From Hafnia psychrotolerans (GTDB lineage Bacteria > Pseudomonadota > Gammaproteobacteria > Enterobacterales > Enterobacteriaceae): a stretch of 64,000 bases of DNA. The position numbers were made by a program, and so were the translations under genes. The DNA is taken from contig NZ_BMFZ01000004.1 of assembly GCF_014639435.1 (NCBI RefSeq), positions 62,001-126,000 on the forward strand. The letters run 5' to 3'. Position 1 is the stretch's first letter. Each line of letters opens with the position of its first letter. Below are positions 48,319 through 60,189 of the stretch, piece after piece. The notes beneath the pieces are model-generated. The model saw only the letters and a list, made by a program, of their open reading frames with translations, had not been told where the DNA came from and ran no database searches.

Positions 48319-49746
48319 TTAATCCTGTGCTTTGATCTGATTAATAATTTTGGTGGTGGATAAGCCGTCTTCGAAGTTGAGGATCCGCACATCTCCTCCG
48401 TTGGCCCAAACTTCCTCGCAGCCGGCGATTTGCTCAGGTTTGTAATCGCCACCTTTGACCAGCAGATCCGGCAGGATCTCGGCGATCAGGCGTTGTGGAG
48501 TATCTTCTTCAAATGCGACCACCCAATCGACCGCACCCAGCGCGCCAAGCACGATCATACGGTTTTGCAACAGATTGACCGGACGGCTGTCGCCCTTCAG
48601 GCGCTTGGTAGAAGCATCGCTGTTGACGGCCACAATCAGACGGTCGCCGAGCTTACGGGCATTCGCCAGATAGGAGACGTGTCCGGCATGCAGGATGTCG
48701 AAGATGCCGTTAGTCATCACCACTTTTTCACCGCGCTGACGGGCCATTGTCACGGCCGCTTTCAGTTCGGTTTCAGTCATGATGCCAAAACCGACGTCAG
48801 ATCGCCCGCCGATAGCATTCTCAAGTTCAACAGGAGAAACAGTTGAGGTGCCGAGCTTGCCGACCACGACACCCGCTGCTGCGTTAGCGAGAAAGCAAGA
48901 CTCTTCCAATGAATTGCCAGCGGCGAGGGCCGCCGCCAGTACGCCAATAACCGTGTCACCTGCACCGGTCACGTCATACACTTCCTGCGCCTGCGTTGGC
49001 AGATGTAGCGGTTCTTTACCCGGTTGCAGCAAGGTCATTCCATGTTCGGAACGGGTGATCAGCAACGCCGAAAGCTCAAAATCAGCGACCAGCTTCATGC
49101 CACGGGAGACAATCTCTGTTTCATCTTTACAGCGTCCGACCACGGCTTCGAACTCGGACAGATTCGGCGTCAGCAACGTTGCACCGCGATATCGCTCAAA
49201 ATCAGAACCTTTTGGATCGACCAACACCGGGACACCGGCTTTTTTTGCCAGTTGGATCATCGGCTGAACGTCGGTCAGCGCGCCTTTGGCATAATCAGAC
49301 AGTACCAGCGCGCCCGTTTTCGGCAGTGCATGTTCGATTTTTCTCAGCATAGGCTGAAGATCAACACCTTCAAAACCCTCTTCGAAGTCGAGGCGGAGCA
49401 GTTGCTGATTGCGTGAAAGCACACGCAATTTGGTAATGGTCGGATGGGTCGGTAACGCCACGAAATCACATTGAACATTCACTTCATCCAGACGTTGGCT
49501 CAGCGCACGGGCAGCATCATCAACGCCGGTGATCCCAATCAGGCGCGATTCGGCCCCAAGGGACGCAATGTTCATCGCCACGTTGGCCGCACCACCAGGG
49601 CGCTCCTCAATAGTGTTGACTTTCACAACCGGCACCGGCGCTTCCGGCGAAATACGGTTCGTCGGACCATACCAGTAGCGATCTAACATTACGTCACCCA
49701 CCACCAGCACACCGGCACGGTGAAAATCAGGCAGAGTCACTTTCAT
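48319..49746 (-). CDS. hldE: Bifunctional heptose-7-phosphate kinase / heptose-1-phosphate adenylyltransferase
   Basis: A 475-residue fusion enzyme of LPS inner-core synthesis, started at [15 protein letters not shown] as in E. coli HldE. The N-terminal ribokinase domain has [16 protein letters not shown] and the catalytic DVTGAGDT; the C-terminal domain, from ~residue 345, has the nucleotidyltransferase motif [12 protein letters not shown]. It phosphorylates D-glycero-D-manno-heptose 7-phosphate and later forms the ADP-heptose. Lies 105 bases after glnE on the same strand. Confidence 0.97.
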   Translation of the reverse strand: MKVTLPDFHRAGVLVVGDVMLDRYWYGPTNRISPEAPVPVVKVNTIEERPGGAANVAMNIASLGAESRLIGITGVDDAARALSQRLDEVNVQCDFVALPTHPTITKLRVLSRNQQLLRLDFEEGFEGVDLQPMLRKIEHALPKTGALVLSDYAKGALTDVQPMIQLAKKAGVPVLVDPKGSDFERYRGATLLTPNLSEFEAVVGRCKDETEIVSRGMKLVADFELSALLITRSEHGMTLLQPGKEPLHLPTQAQEVYDVTGAGDTVIGVLAAALAAGNSLEESCFLANAAAGVVVGKLGTSTVSPVELENAIGGRSDVGFGIMTETELKAAVTMARQRGEKVVMTNGIFDILHAGHVSYLANARKLGDRLIVAVNSDASTKRLKGDSRPVNLLQNRMIVLGALGAVDWVVAFEEDTPQRLIAEILPDLLVKGGDYKPEQIAGCEEVWANGGDVRILNFEDGLSTTKIINQIKAQD

Positions 49747-49851
49747 CCCATACTCCAAAACAGGTAAAACCTGACATAAAAATAGTGCGGGGATAATATC
49801 ACAAGCCATTATCCCCTCAGTAAAAACCATCGCGCTGCGGGTGGCACCCTG

Positions 49852-52689
49852 TCAGCCCAACCAGCTGTTCCAACTGGCCGTGATGTGGGCACGTTCGATC
49901 ATAAAGCTATCGACAGCAACTTTGCCGCTATGTTCCTGTAACGCCAGATGATGTATTTCATCTCGCAGCGTCACATAAGCATGTGTCAGCCGTTGCGCTT
50001 CGTCTTCTGCCATGATGTCGTACTGCGCCATCAACTCGAAAATACGCACGTTATCCGACCAACGCGTTAAGCCGGGCTCATCGTGGGCAAAGCGCAGGAC
50101 CAGATATTGTGCAATGAACTCAATGTCAGTGATGCCGCCCGGATCAGCTTTCAGATCAAAAGCATCACGTTTTTTTGTGCCCAAGTGAGCATACATTTTC
50201 TCACGCATCTCACGGACTTCTTTGCGCAATGCGTCGGGATCTCGCTGGCTGCATAAGATCTCACGTCGGATGGTATTGAACTGTTGGGTAAGTTGCGGAT
50301 CACCGTAAACGACGCGCGTGCGTACCAGCGCCTGATGCTCCCATGTCCAGGCTTCATTTTGCTGATAATCAGCAAAGGCTTCGATGGTGCTAACCAACAT
50401 ACCTGCTGCGCCGGAAGGGCGCAGACGAGCATCAACCTCATACAAAATGCCGGACGCAGTTCGGGTGCTGAAGAGATGCATAATGCGCTGGGCAAGTCGC
50501 AAATAGAACTGACGGCCATCGATGCTGCGTTCACCATCGGTCATCACTTCCGGCGCACAGTCGAGCAGGAATACCAGATCCAAATCCGAGCTATAACCCA
50601 ACTCCCAGCCACCCAGCTTACCGTAACCGACCACGGCAAAACCGCGCCCACCGCGGTGTTGCAGATGAGTGGGTTGCCCGTAACGGACGATCATCTGGTC
50701 CCAGGCCTGTTGAATAACCGCCTCGAGGATCGCCTCAGCAAGATACGTCAAATGGTCACTGACCTGCATCACCGGCAGCGCGCCTGATATGTCACCGGCG
50801 GCAATGCGCAGATGCTGCGCCTGTTTAAACTGGCGCAGCGCCTCCAACTGTTGCTCTTCGTCATCGGCCGCTACACGCAGTAAGAATTGGCGCAGTTCAT
50901 CCCGGTAAGCGTCAGGCGCCGTAGGTTGATAAAGGGTGCGCGGATCAAGCAGCTCGTCGAGCAACAGCGGGTGGCGCGCCAGTTGGTTTGCCACCATCGG
51001 CGACGCGGCACACAACCGGACTAATTGTTTCAGGGCACCCGGATACTCCACCAACAGTTCGATATAGGTCGTGCGGGTGACGATGTTGAGCAGTAATAAT
51101 GTCAGGCGTTGCAGCGTAATATCGGCATTTTTGTAAGCACAGACTTGCGCCAGCAGGCCCGGCATCAACAGATCGAGCTGATCGCGGCCGCGCAGCCCAA
51201 TGGTACGTTTGCCCACGTCGCGGCGGAATTCCGCGATCAACCGCAATAAGTGGCCTTGCGCCTCGGGTGCCAATTGCGGCGCCAATCCGGTGATGTCAGC
51301 ATCGTCCAGCGCATCAATCCACAGATTGCTGAACTGCGCATACAGAGGATCTTCGTCTGCGTCCGGCGTGTCGTCACCGATCAGATCGTCAAACACGGCG
51401 CGCACCGCTTGCATGTGCGCATTCAATCCATCAAGTAGGGTCGCCCAGTTGGCGAACTGCATTCCCCACGCCAGCCGCGCCTGATTAAGATCATCTGAAG
51501 GCAGAGTTTGCGTCTGTTCATCGGCAATCGCCTGCAGAAGATTTTCCAAACGACGCAGAAACAGATAACTGTCACGGAGTTGCTGCACCTGCACCGTTGG
51601 CAGTAACCCCAGTTCGTTCACCGCCTGCAAAGTGGGCAGTAAGGAACGCTGTTGCAGCAAGGGCTCACGGCCACCACGGATCAGTTGAAAGACCTGGGCG
51701 ATAAATTCAATTTCGCGAATGCCACCCGCACCGAGTTTAATATTGTCTTTCAGACCACGACGGCGAACTTCGCGGGCAATCATAGCTTTCATATTACGTA
51801 GCGACTGGATAACACTGAAATCAATGTAACGACGGAAAACAAACGGCATCAGCATCTTGCGCAGCTCCTGGCTGCTACTGTCTTCGGCACCGCCCATCAG
51901 GCGGGCTTTGACCATGGCATAGCGCTCCCAGTCACGCCCCTGCTCCTGATAATAATCCTCCAGCGCCGGAAAACTCATCACCAATGGGCCGCTGTCACCG
52001 AAAGGCCGCAGGCGCATGTCAACGCGGTACACAAAGCCGTCGATGGTCGGTTGGTCCAGGGCTTTGATCAACCGCTGGCCAAGACGGGTAAAGAACTGGG
52101 AATTATCCAGTTGTCGACGTCCGCCTTGCGTCTGACCGTTTTCGGGATAGGCGAAAATCAGATCAATATCGGAAGAGAAGTTAAGCTCACCTCCGCCCAA
52201 TTTACCCATTCCCAGAATCAGAAGTTTTTGCGGCACGCCTTCCACATTCATTGGCGTACCAAACTCACGGCAGCAGGCATCGTATAGCCATTCGCGGGCG
52301 CTAACGATTAGGGTTTCAGCCAGTTCGCTTAGCTGGCGTAATGTCTCTTCGCACCCACTGGTCAGCAATGCCTGCGACCAGGCAATACGGGTCAACATAC
52401 GTTTGCGAAACAGACGCAAAGTCTTCATCAACCCGGTCTCATCACTGACGGTAGCCAGCGCTTCGCTCAGCCAGTCGTTATAATGCTGCCACTCATTGGG
52501 CTGCGGCGGATGCTGCACAATCTCATGCCACCACGCAGGGAAAGCCAATAGATTTTCACTGACAAAATCACTGACGGCAATCGCGGCCAGCGTATTGTCA
52601 TCAATGTCCGGCAGGTTTTCCTGATGCTCCTGACAGCGCTCAATAAAAATATCGGCCTGACTTTTCAAGGTGGGAGAGAGTGGCAACAT
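49852..52689 (-). CDS. glnE: Bifunctional glutamine synthetase adenylyltransferase/deadenylyltransferase
   Basis: A 945-residue enzyme that adds and removes AMP on glutamine synthetase according to PII signals. Two nucleotidyltransferase domains are seen: [12 protein letters not shown] near residue 172 (deadenylylase) and [12 protein letters not shown] in the C-terminal half (adenylylase). The start giving MLPLSPT follows AAAGGA by ten bases; seven upstream codons are also open. Confidence 0.96.
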   Translation of the reverse strand: MLPLSPTLKSQADIFIERCQEHQENLPDIDDNTLAAIAVSDFVSENLLAFPAWWHEIVQHPPQPNEWQHYNDWLSEALATVSDETGLMKTLRLFRKRMLTRIAWSQALLTSGCEETLRQLSELAETLIVSAREWLYDACCREFGTPMNVEGVPQKLLILGMGKLGGGELNFSSDIDLIFAYPENGQTQGGRRQLDNSQFFTRLGQRLIKALDQPTIDGFVYRVDMRLRPFGDSGPLVMSFPALEDYYQEQGRDWERYAMVKARLMGGAEDSSSQELRKMLMPFVFRRYIDFSVIQSLRNMKAMIAREVRRRGLKDNIKLGAGGIREIEFIAQVFQLIRGGREPLLQQRSLLPTLQAVNELGLLPTVQVQQLRDSYLFLRRLENLLQAIADEQTQTLPSDDLNQARLAWGMQFANWATLLDGLNAHMQAVRAVFDDLIGDDTPDADEDPLYAQFSNLWIDALDDADITGLAPQLAPEAQGHLLRLIAEFRRDVGKRTIGLRGRDQLDLLMPGLLAQVCAYKNADITLQRLTLLLLNIVTRTTYIELLVEYPGALKQLVRLCAASPMVANQLARHPLLLDELLDPRTLYQPTAPDAYRDELRQFLLRVAADDEEQQLEALRQFKQAQHLRIAAGDISGALPVMQVSDHLTYLAEAILEAVIQQAWDQMIVRYGQPTHLQHRGGRGFAVVGYGKLGGWELGYSSDLDLVFLLDCAPEVMTDGERSIDGRQFYLRLAQRIMHLFSTRTASGILYEVDARLRPSGAAGMLVSTIEAFADYQQNEAWTWEHQALVRTRVVYGDPQLTQQFNTIRREILCSQRDPDALRKEVREMREKMYAHLGTKKRDAFDLKADPGGITDIEFIAQYLVLRFAHDEPGLTRWSDNVRIFELMAQYDIMAEDEAQRLTHAYVTLRDEIHHLALQEHSGKVAVDSFMIERAHITASWNSWLG

Positions 52690-52713
52690 GAGATCGGGTT
52701 CCTTTCGCAAAAA

Positions 52714-52734
52714 AGCCTGAGTCAGACTCAGGCT
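52714..52734 (-). terminator. Terminator between ygiF and glnE
   Basis: AGCCTGAGT / ACTCAGGCT with a three-base loop, followed on the minus strand by TTTTTT. Confidence 0.8.
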
Positions 52735-52782
52735 ACTTGTTCAATTAAACTTCAACCATAAACCAAAACGGCGGCAAATGGG

Positions 52783-54093
52783 TTACCTGGCGATTTTGCC
52801 GTTGAGCCAGAACGCATCCATCATCACCGCTTGCTGACGGGCAGAATCTTCCCATGCATGCTGCTGTTGAACGATGGCCTGCTGCAACGCCAGCCAGCCA
52901 TTAATGTACTGTGAACTGGCATCGTCTGGGTAAGCGCCGGCTAACATATGGAAAGAGATAATATGGCGTTTCAAACGAGCCAACTGGTCACGGAAACCGT
53001 CTTCATCCAGCGGATGGCCAAACACATCTTTAAGTTCAGCGGCCGTCCGGCCCAGCATGATGTCAGCAAACCGCTTGAAAGAATCGTCGAGCTTCTTCTG
53101 GGCCTTCTCATCAATGAAAGGTTTCCACGCTTGGTTCGCCAGCCATGATGTGAGTGCCAACTTACATTGCAGATACGTTGCGCTGTAGCAAACGGCTTCA
53201 GCATCGGCACCTTTTTTCTCCAGCAACGGGACTAAATCCGTCAGCAACGCACGCAGATCGGTCGAGGCTTTACGTGGGATAAGACCGCCGAAAATGACCA
53301 AAATCTGGCGCACGGTCTCAACGGCCTGCAATACGGTCAGGCGAACGGTTTTATCACCGCGCACCCAGAGTTCTTCATGGTACTGCCAGTGATCCATCGC
53401 CAGCGCCAGCGTGTCGGCCAGAGCTTGCTCAACGGTCGCCTTCGGTGCCGCCTTAAAGACCGGCAAAGGACGTGGCTCACGAGTCGGATTACCTTTCGCT
53501 AATTGGTAGCCTCGCGCCGCTTTACTCAAGCCCCCCTGGCGTAACCCGCCATTTTGGCCAATCAGTGCTGCCAGTGCCAGCATATCGGCGGTATTGCCTT
53601 TTTTCAGCTCAAGCTCAACTTCAGACAGCGCCTCTGAGAGTTCACCGGCAACCACTTCACCCAGATCAAGCCCTAGTTCAATCTCGCTTTGCTGGTAAGT
53701 GATCACCCACTTCTCACGTGTAAATGTGGTGCTGAACAGCGGCATTAACGCTTTTTGTAACGCGGCGACTTTACAGCCTTCAGGCCAGATATCTTTCGGG
53801 AAGGCACTGAGTTTCAAGGTCGGTTTTTTCAGTTCAACATTATATTCAGGACGCTGATGAAGCCCGCCCACCACACTTCCGGCGGTTTTGATGGTCATTT
53901 CATACTGGTCGTCGAAACCACGGATACGCAGTCCCATATCATGCTTGCGCATCCAGTTGTCAGCCGTTTCATAATAGATGTTAGTCAGTTTTTGCGGTGC
54001 GGCATGTTCGCTGTCAAACTGTGCCAATTGATCCGGCAATTCGGCGATAGCGGCAGCAGTGGCGATAAATTTTAATTCTATTTCTACAGTCAT
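52783..54093 (-). CDS. ygiF: Inorganic triphosphatase YgiF (CYTH-CHAD)
   Basis: A 436-residue protein with an N-terminal CYTH tunnel domain, whose ExExK motif is E4-I-E6-L-K8, and a C-terminal CHAD helical domain with basic residues that binds polyphosphate. It hydrolyses tripolyphosphate. Divergent from ygiM over ~220 bases; terminator follows. Confidence 0.95.
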   Translation of the reverse strand: MTVEIELKFIATAAAIAELPDQLAQFDSEHAAPQKLTNIYYETADNWMRKHDMGLRIRGFDDQYEMTIKTAGSVVGGLHQRPEYNVELKKPTLKLSAFPKDIWPEGCKVAALQKALMPLFSTTFTREKWVITYQQSEIELGLDLGEVVAGELSEALSEVELELKKGNTADMLALAALIGQNGGLRQGGLSKAARGYQLAKGNPTREPRPLPVFKAAPKATVEQALADTLALAMDHWQYHEELWVRGDKTVRLTVLQAVETVRQILVIFGGLIPRKASTDLRALLTDLVPLLEKKGADAEAVCYSATYLQCKLALTSWLANQAWKPFIDEKAQKKLDDSFKRFADIMLGRTAAELKDVFGHPLDEDGFRDQLARLKRHIISFHMLAGAYPDDASSQYINGWLALQQAIVQQQHAWEDSARQQAVMMDAFWLNGKIAR

Positions 54094-54317
54094 AGTGGTT
54101 TCACACCGGTTCTGGATGTCATAAGGCTGTTATATAGCCGACAAAAGGAGTTAATTCTACCACAGGGTCCGAGTGCAAGCCGCATGTCACGGGATAGTAA
54201 GATAGTTCTCATTCCTGTTTATACATTGCGTCGTCAAACTGTTGCCCTTAGTATCAACTGTTCATGACGTCGGTTCACACATCGCGTTCCATAAATCCAC
54301 TCAGAAACGATGAAAAA

Positions 54318-54938
54318 ATGCAGAAATTACGCCTAATTGGTCTCGCTTTGCTTACTTTAAGCATCACTTGGGGCGCTCACGCTGATGAAAAGCGCTACAT
54401 TTCCGACGATCTGATCACCTATATCCACAGCGGTCCAGGTAATCAATACCGTATCGTAGGGACGTTGAACGCCGGTGAACAGGTCACCCTCCGCAGCGTC
54501 AATGACAGCACCAAATATGGTGAAATTGTTGATTCAAAAGGTAAAACCGCCTGGATCCCCCTTGATCAGTTGAGTAACGTTCCCAGCATACGTACCCGCG
54601 TTCCTGATTTGGAACAGCAGGTGAAAACGCTGACAGACAAATTAACCAATATCGATTCTAGCTGGAATCAGCGCACCGCAGAAATGCAGCAAAAAGTGGC
54701 GTCCAGCGACGGTATTATTAATGGTTTGAAAAAAGAAAATCAGGATCTGAAAAACCAACTGATTGTCGCACAGAAAAAAGTCAGTGCGGTGAACGTGCAG
54801 TTGGATGATAAGCAACGCACCATTATTTTACAGTGGTTTATGTACGGTGGCGGCGTTGCGGGTGTCGGTCTGATCCTTGGCCTTATCCTGCCGCACCTGG
54901 TGCCGCGTCGGAAGAAAAACGACCGCTGGATGAGTTGA
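54318..54938 (+). CDS. ygiM: SH3-domain membrane protein YgiM (TIGR04211 family)
   Basis: A 206-residue protein started at [12 protein letters not shown] as in E. coli. Signal peptide ends AHA; a bacterial SH3 domain covers about residues 26-90; a long coiled coil ([11 protein letters not shown] ... [12 protein letters not shown]) leads to a C-terminal transmembrane helix ([21 protein letters not shown]) and a basic tail. Suggests a periplasmic peptidoglycan-related sensor anchored at its C-terminus. Function unproven. Eight bases before cca, so cotranscribed. Confidence 0.92.
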   Translation: MQKLRLIGLALLTLSITWGAHADEKRYISDDLITYIHSGPGNQYRIVGTLNAGEQVTLRSVNDSTKYGEIVDSKGKTAWIPLDQLSNVPSIRTRVPDLEQQVKTLTDKLTNIDSSWNQRTAEMQQKVASSDGIINGLKKENQDLKNQLIVAQKKVSAVNVQLDDKQRTIILQWFMYGGGVAGVGLILGLILPHLVPRRKKNDRWMS

Positions 54939-54946
54939 GCCCTATC

Positions 54947-56182
54947 ATGAAGATCTACTTGGTCGGCGGCGCAGTTCGAGACAGTTTATTAAATCTGCCC
55001 GTGACAGAACATGACTGGGTGGTTGTGGGTACAACCCCAGAATACATGCTCGCCCAAGGTTATCAGCAGGTCGGTAAAGATTTTCCGGTCTTCCTGCATC
55101 CCGTCAGCCGTGATGAATATGCACTTGCGCGAACCGAGCGCAAGTCCGGTGTCGGTTATAACGGTTTTACCTGTTACGCCGCGCCCGATGTCACCCTCGA
55201 GCAGGATCTGATGCGCCGTGATCTGACGATTAACGCCATCGCCAAAAGTGCTGAAGGTGAGCTGATTGACCCCTATCAAGGTCAGCAGGATATCGAACAG
55301 CGCGTTCTACGCCATGTTTCTGATGCATTTGGTGAAGATCCGCTGCGCGTACTGCGCGTGGCGCGTTTTGCTGCACGATTCGCACATTTGGGTTTTCACG
55401 TTGCACCGGAAACACAAAAATTAATGCAACAGATGGCTGACAGCGGTGAATTGTCAGCATTGACGCCAGAACGCGTCTGGAAAGAAACGGAGAAAGCGTT
55501 GCAAACGCAGGACCCGCAGGTGTTCTTCCAGGTATTGCGTGATTGCGGAACGCTCAAGGTGCTGTTTCCTGAGCTCGATGCGCTGTTTGGCGTGCCCGCG
55601 CCGGAAAAATGGCACCCGGAAATCGATACCGGCATTCATACATTAATGACGTTGAAAATCGCGGCTGAACTGACGCAGGATGTTGATATCCGGTTTTCTG
55701 CACTATGTCACGATCTCGGCAAAGGGCTGACCAAACCTGAATACTGGCCGCATCATCATGGACACGGCCCGGCAGGCGTGAAACTGGTGGAGAATATGTG
55801 CCAACGGCTAAAAGTGCCGACTCATATTCGCGACTTGGCCAAATTGGTTGCTGAATTCCATGATCTGATCCACACCGTCAATAAACTGCGTCCGGAAACG
55901 ATTCTCAAGCTGTTTGACACCATTGATGTTTGGCGTAAACCACAGCGTCTCGAACAGATGATTTTAACCAGCGAAGCAGATGCACGTGGCCGCACCGGCT
56001 TTGAACAAAATCCCTATCCGCAAGGCGATTATCTGCGTGAAGCCTACGCCATCGCGCAAACTATTTCGATCAGAGAAGTGGTCGAGTCAGGCTTGCAGGG
56101 AACCGCTATTCGCGATGAACTGAAGAAACGACGGATACAGGCGATTAGCGACTGGAAGAAAACGCAGGACGTTGAGCTTTAA
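54947..56182 (+). CDS. cca: Multifunctional CCA-adding enzyme
   Basis: A 411-residue class II tRNA nucleotidyltransferase with 2'-phosphodiesterase activity. Signature [11 protein letters not shown] and the metal-binding E21-x-D23 (TEHDW) open the protein, which I start at [10 protein letters not shown]-terminal HD domain has CHDLGKG. It repairs and completes tRNA 3' ends. Confidence 0.96.
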   Translation: MKIYLVGGAVRDSLLNLPVTEHDWVVVGTTPEYMLAQGYQQVGKDFPVFLHPVSRDEYALARTERKSGVGYNGFTCYAAPDVTLEQDLMRRDLTINAIAKSAEGELIDPYQGQQDIEQRVLRHVSDAFGEDPLRVLRVARFAARFAHLGFHVAPETQKLMQQMADSGELSALTPERVWKETEKALQTQDPQVFFQVLRDCGTLKVLFPELDALFGVPAPEKWHPEIDTGIHTLMTLKIAAELTQDVDIRFSALCHDLGKGLTKPEYWPHHHGHGPAGVKLVENMCQRLKVPTHIRDLAKLVAEFHDLIHTVNKLRPETILKLFDTIDVWRKPQRLEQMILTSEADARGRTGFEQNPYPQGDYLREAYAIAQTISIREVVESGLQGTAIRDELKKRRIQAISDWKKTQDVEL

Positions 56183-56197
56183 TGTGACATTCACGCC

Positions 56198-56236
56198 AAA
56201 AAAGCGCCCATCTGCAAAGATGGGCGCTTTTTTATT
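56198..56236. terminator. Terminator between converging cca and uppP
   Basis: Very stable AAAAAGCGCCCATCT / AGATGGGCGCTTTTT stem with a four-base loop; works in both directions. Confidence 0.92.
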
Positions 56237-56255
56237 GTTTCAATGCTGACAAGCG

Positions 56256-57083
56256 TTACGCGATAAACACCATATATACCGCAAACGCAACAATGAAACG
56301 GTAGATGGCGAATGGCACGAAAGAGATTCGTTTAATCACGCTCAAAAAGGCTTTTATAGCGAACAGTGCGACGACAAACGCGGTGACAAAACCAACGGCG
56401 AACATCGGTAAATCGGCCAGGGAGAGGAAACTGTAGCTTTGATAGAGATCCAGCACGGTAGCGCCTAACATCATCGGCACAGCCAGCAGGAAGGAGAATT
56501 CCGACGCAGCAAAACGGCTCACCCCCAGCAGCATACCGCCGCCGATGGTCGCACCCGAGCGGGAAAAACCCGGCCACAGCGCCAGACACTGGCATATGCC
56601 AATCATAAACGCCTGAAAATAAGTCATGTCATCCAGGCCCAGAGCACGTGGTTTTTTCGGTTTAAGCCATTCGGCAGCAATCAACCAAATACCACCAACG
56701 ACCAACGCGTACATGACATTTTTCGGCTCAAACAACATCTTGATCTGCGAATGAAACAGCAACCCCAGCAGTACGGCAGGCAACATTCCTAGCAAAATAT
56801 GGATAAGGTTAAGCCGGCCGGTTCCCATTCCTTCATGTTCCGGAGGCTTGCCAAAATGCAGTCCAATCATGCCGAACAGTCTGCGCCAGAACATCACCAC
56901 TACGGCCATGATTGATCCGAGTTGAATAATCACTTCAAAAGATTTAGCCGTATCCCCGGTAAAACCCAGTAAATTTCCGACGATTATCATGTGCCCGGTA
57001 GATGATACCGGCAAAAACTCGGTTAGACCTTCGACCACGCCCAAAATGGCGGCAACCAGTAAAGAATGGCTTTCAACTACCAT
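56256..57083 (-). CDS. uppP: Undecaprenyl-diphosphate phosphatase
   Basis: A 275-residue inner-membrane BacA-family enzyme recycling the peptidoglycan carrier lipid. Active-site motifs [11 protein letters not shown] and [13 protein letters not shown] are both present, with about eight membrane helices. Loss gives bacitracin sensitivity. A GAGG site precedes the ATG. Separate from folB by ~210 bases without other features. Confidence 0.96.
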   Translation of the reverse strand: MVVESHSLLVAAILGVVEGLTEFLPVSSTGHMIIVGNLLGFTGDTAKSFEVIIQLGSIMAVVVMFWRRLFGMIGLHFGKPPEHEGMGTGRLNLIHILLGMLPAVLLGLLFHSQIKMLFEPKNVMYALVVGGIWLIAAEWLKPKKPRALGLDDMTYFQAFMIGICQCLALWPGFSRSGATIGGGMLLGVSRFAASEFSFLLAVPMMLGATVLDLYQSYSFLSLADLPMFAVGFVTAFVVALFAIKAFLSVIKRISFVPFAIYRFIVAFAVYMVFIA

Positions 57084-57293
57084 TTAAATACCTCACCCCG
57101 AAAGAAATGAAAACTGTCTGTTTTGTCATATCACAGGACGAAATTCAGACAATAAAAAAGCGACATACCCAGTTGCCGCTAATACAGCGTACTTCATTAC
57201 GAACAACGTCGTTATAACGCATTTTTATGACAAAAATTCGCGCAATCGTTTTCTGAAACATACCGTTAAATTTGTTTTTTTCATAGACTGTAT

Positions 57294-57650
57294 TTAGCCA
57301 CGCACACCGCGTTCAATGACCACACCGACGTTAGACGCCTGGGCTACTGCACCCGGTTTACTCAATTTAATACGGACCCAGGGTGAGTTAAAGCGCGACA
57401 GTAAAAGGGCTGCGACCTCTTCAGCAACGCGTTCAACCAGCGCAAAATTCTGCGATGACACATGCTGGATCACCGCCTCACTGACGTCCGCGTAGCTTAG
57501 GCAATCCTTCACATTATCACTGGCAGCGGCCGTACGGTTATCCCAGGCCATTTCGATATCGAACACCAGTTTCTGCTGAATAGTCTGTTCCCATTCATAA
57601 GCGCCAATGACAGTGATTACATTCAGTTGCTCAATAAATACGATATCCAT
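57294..57650 (-). CDS. folB: Dihydroneopterin aldolase (bifunctional epimerase)
   Basis: A 118-residue folate synthesis enzyme. The start is the ATG of [11 protein letters not shown]; a GTG codon just upstream is also in frame. Typical [28 protein letters not shown] and [11 protein letters not shown] segments are present. Divergent from plsY as in E. coli. Confidence 0.95.
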   Translation of the reverse strand: MDIVFIEQLNVITVIGAYEWEQTIQQKLVFDIEMAWDNRTAAASDNVKDCLSYADVSEAVIQHVSSQNFALVERVAEEVAALLLSRFNSPWVRIKLSKPGAVAQASNVGVVIERGVRG

Positions 57651-57757
57651 CACGCGTTTCTCTGTTTTTGGGTCAGCCGGATACCACTTCCGGCGGAAAA
57701 TGCGTATTATCCATGGATGTTGCGATTAAAACGACCCTTATTAGACGGAACTGCGTT

Positions 57758-58411
57758 ATGAGTGCTACCGCGCTTGGCATGATTATTTTCGCCTACCTTT
57801 GCGGCTCGATTTCCAGTGCAATTCTGGTCTGCCGGGTAGCAAGGTTACCCGATCCCCGAACGCAAGGCTCCGGCAACCCCGGTGCGACCAACGTTTTGCG
57901 TATTGGTGGCCGCACGGCGGCCGCAACGGTACTGATTTTCGACGTGCTCAAAGGTATGTTGCCGGTTTGGCTGGCGTATCGCCTGAATATTCCGCCGATG
58001 TATCTCGGTCTGACCGCCATCGCAGCCTGCGTGGGACATATCTATCCGGTCTTCTTCCGTTTCAAGGGAGGGAAAGGCGTTGCCACCGCGTTTGGCGCCA
58101 TCGCGCCTATCGGATGGGACCTGACCGGCCTGATGGCCGGTACGTGGCTGCTGACGGTGCTATTGAGCGGGTATTCATCGCTCGGTGCCATTGTCAGTGC
58201 GCTGATAGCGCCCTTTTATGTCTGGTGGTTCAAACCTCAGTTCACGTTCCCGGTGGCGATGCTTTCATGTCTGATTCTGTTGCGTCATCACGACAACATT
58301 CAGCGCTTATGGCGGCGACAGGAAACCAAGATTTGGGACAAGTGGAAAGAGAAACGGGCCGCTAAAAAAGCAGCGAAAAAAGCGGTAAAGCGGGCTGAGA
58401 ACGAAAAGTAA
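57758..58411 (+). CDS. plsY: Acyl-phosphate:glycerol-3-phosphate acyltransferase
   Basis: A 217-residue inner-membrane enzyme making lysophosphatidic acid from acyl-phosphate. Start at [13 protein letters not shown] matches the family; 30 open upstream codons overlap the folB promoter. Motifs [12 protein letters not shown] and [11 protein letters not shown] are intact. The C-terminal tail is very Lys/Ala-rich ([18 protein letters not shown]) and somewhat longer than in E. coli (205 residues). Confidence 0.95.
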   Translation: MSATALGMIIFAYLCGSISSAILVCRVARLPDPRTQGSGNPGATNVLRIGGRTAAATVLIFDVLKGMLPVWLAYRLNIPPMYLGLTAIAACVGHIYPVFFRFKGGKGVATAFGAIAPIGWDLTGLMAGTWLLTVLLSGYSSLGAIVSALIAPFYVWWFKPQFTFPVAMLSCLILLRHHDNIQRLWRRQETKIWDKWKEKRAAKKAAKKAVKRAENEK

Positions 58412-58425
58412 CCCGAAGGAAAAAC

Positions 58426-58459
58426 ATAAAAAAACGACCTCACTGTGGGTCGTTTTTTT
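58426..58459. terminator. Terminator between converging plsY and tsaD
   Basis: AAAAAACGACC / GGTCGTTTTTT, bidirectional. The ttd genes found nearby in E. coli are absent. Confidence 0.88.
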
Positions 58460-58511
58460 ATGTTTCTTAACTCAGAAAAACTGGTCTGAATAAGAGCAAC
58501 ACAACCGCCAT

Positions 58512-59525
58512 TTAGACTGGAGGGAGTTCTGCTAAAGGCCAGCGTGGTCGCACTGAAACGCTGAGATCTTGCGTGGTGCCCGTGTTCATCCGCACCATTC
58601 CCGCGTAGGCAATCATCGCGCCGTTATCGGTACAAAACTCAGGCCGGGCATAAAATACTGCGCCACCGCGTTTTTGCATCATCTCGGCGAGTTTAGCTCG
58701 CAGCGTGCGGTTAGCACTGACGCCACCGGCCATCACCAGACGTTTAAAGCCCGTATGGTCGAGAGCGCGCTTGCATTTAATCGCCAGCGTATCCACGACG
58801 GCCTCTTCGAAAGCGCGAGCAATATCAGCATGAGTTTGTGGATCATTTTCATTAGCACGCACGGTATTCGCCGCAAAGGTTTTCAGACCGGAAAAACTAA
58901 AATCCAGACCAGGTCGGTCAGTCATCGGGCGAGGGAATTTAAAGCGCCCTGCCGTACCCTGCTGCGCCATTTTCGACAACATCGGCCCACCGGGATAATC
59001 CAAACCCAACAGTTTTGCGGTCTTATCAAAGGCTTCACCTGCGGCGTCATCAACCGATTCGCCCAGCAGTTCATACTTGCCGATTCCGGTCACGCTAATC
59101 AATTGCGTATGACCGCCGGAGACCAGCAGCGCGACAAAAGGAAAATCAGGCGGATTATCTTCCAGCATGGGCGCAAGAAGATGACCTTCCATATGATGGA
59201 CGGGAACGGCAGGAACGCCCCAGGCGAACGCCAGCGAACGCCCGATGGTTGCGCCAACAAGCAGCGCACCGACTAAACCGGGACCGGCGGTGTACGCCAC
59301 ACCATCAATATCTTGTGCCGTCAGCGCCGCTTCTTTCAGCGCCGCCTGAATCAAGGGAATTGTTTTGCGCACATGGTCGCGCGAGGCCAACTCAGGCACC
59401 ACGCCGCCGTAATCGGCATGCAGTTTTACCTGACTATACAGTTGGTTGGCTAACAAACCGACTTCACTGTCATAGATTGCAATTCCGGTTTCATCGCAGG
59501 ACGTTTCTATACCCAGTACTCGCAT
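58512..59525 (-). CDS. tsaD: tRNA N6-adenosine threonylcarbamoyltransferase
   Basis: A 337-residue ASKHA ATPase-fold protein that transfers the threonylcarbamoyl group in t6A synthesis, with TsaB, TsaC and TsaE. Metal-binding HMEGH (H111, H115) and [10 protein letters not shown] are intact. Start at MRVLGIETS matches E. coli. Divergent from rpsU. Confidence 0.97.
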   Translation of the reverse strand: MRVLGIETSCDETGIAIYDSEVGLLANQLYSQVKLHADYGGVVPELASRDHVRKTIPLIQAALKEAALTAQDIDGVAYTAGPGLVGALLVGATIGRSLAFAWGVPAVPVHHMEGHLLAPMLEDNPPDFPFVALLVSGGHTQLISVTGIGKYELLGESVDDAAGEAFDKTAKLLGLDYPGGPMLSKMAQQGTAGRFKFPRPMTDRPGLDFSFSGLKTFAANTVRANENDPQTHADIARAFEEAVVDTLAIKCKRALDHTGFKRLVMAGGVSANRTLRAKLAEMMQKRGGAVFYARPEFCTDNGAMIAYAGMVRMNTGTTQDLSVSVRPRWPLAELPPV

Positions 59526-60052
<527 letters not shown>

Positions 60053-60072
60053 TCTCCGGGGGTAACCCCACC

Positions 60073-60100
60073 GTGTGTTTTTGCTTTCCAGGAAACACAC
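60073..60100 (+). terminator. Hairpin between rpsU and dnaG
   Basis: GTGTGTTT / AAACACAC, 12-base loop, no T-run. E. coli has a partial terminator at this point that lowers dnaG relative to rpsU; this may be its counterpart. Confidence 0.4.
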
Positions 60101-60189
60101 AAATCGATGAGTAGCTGCATACGCATGCCGTGCTTTCCGAAAGGAATGCGCGGCTTGTTCTCATTTATAGGCTAGTGAGTAAGGGGCTT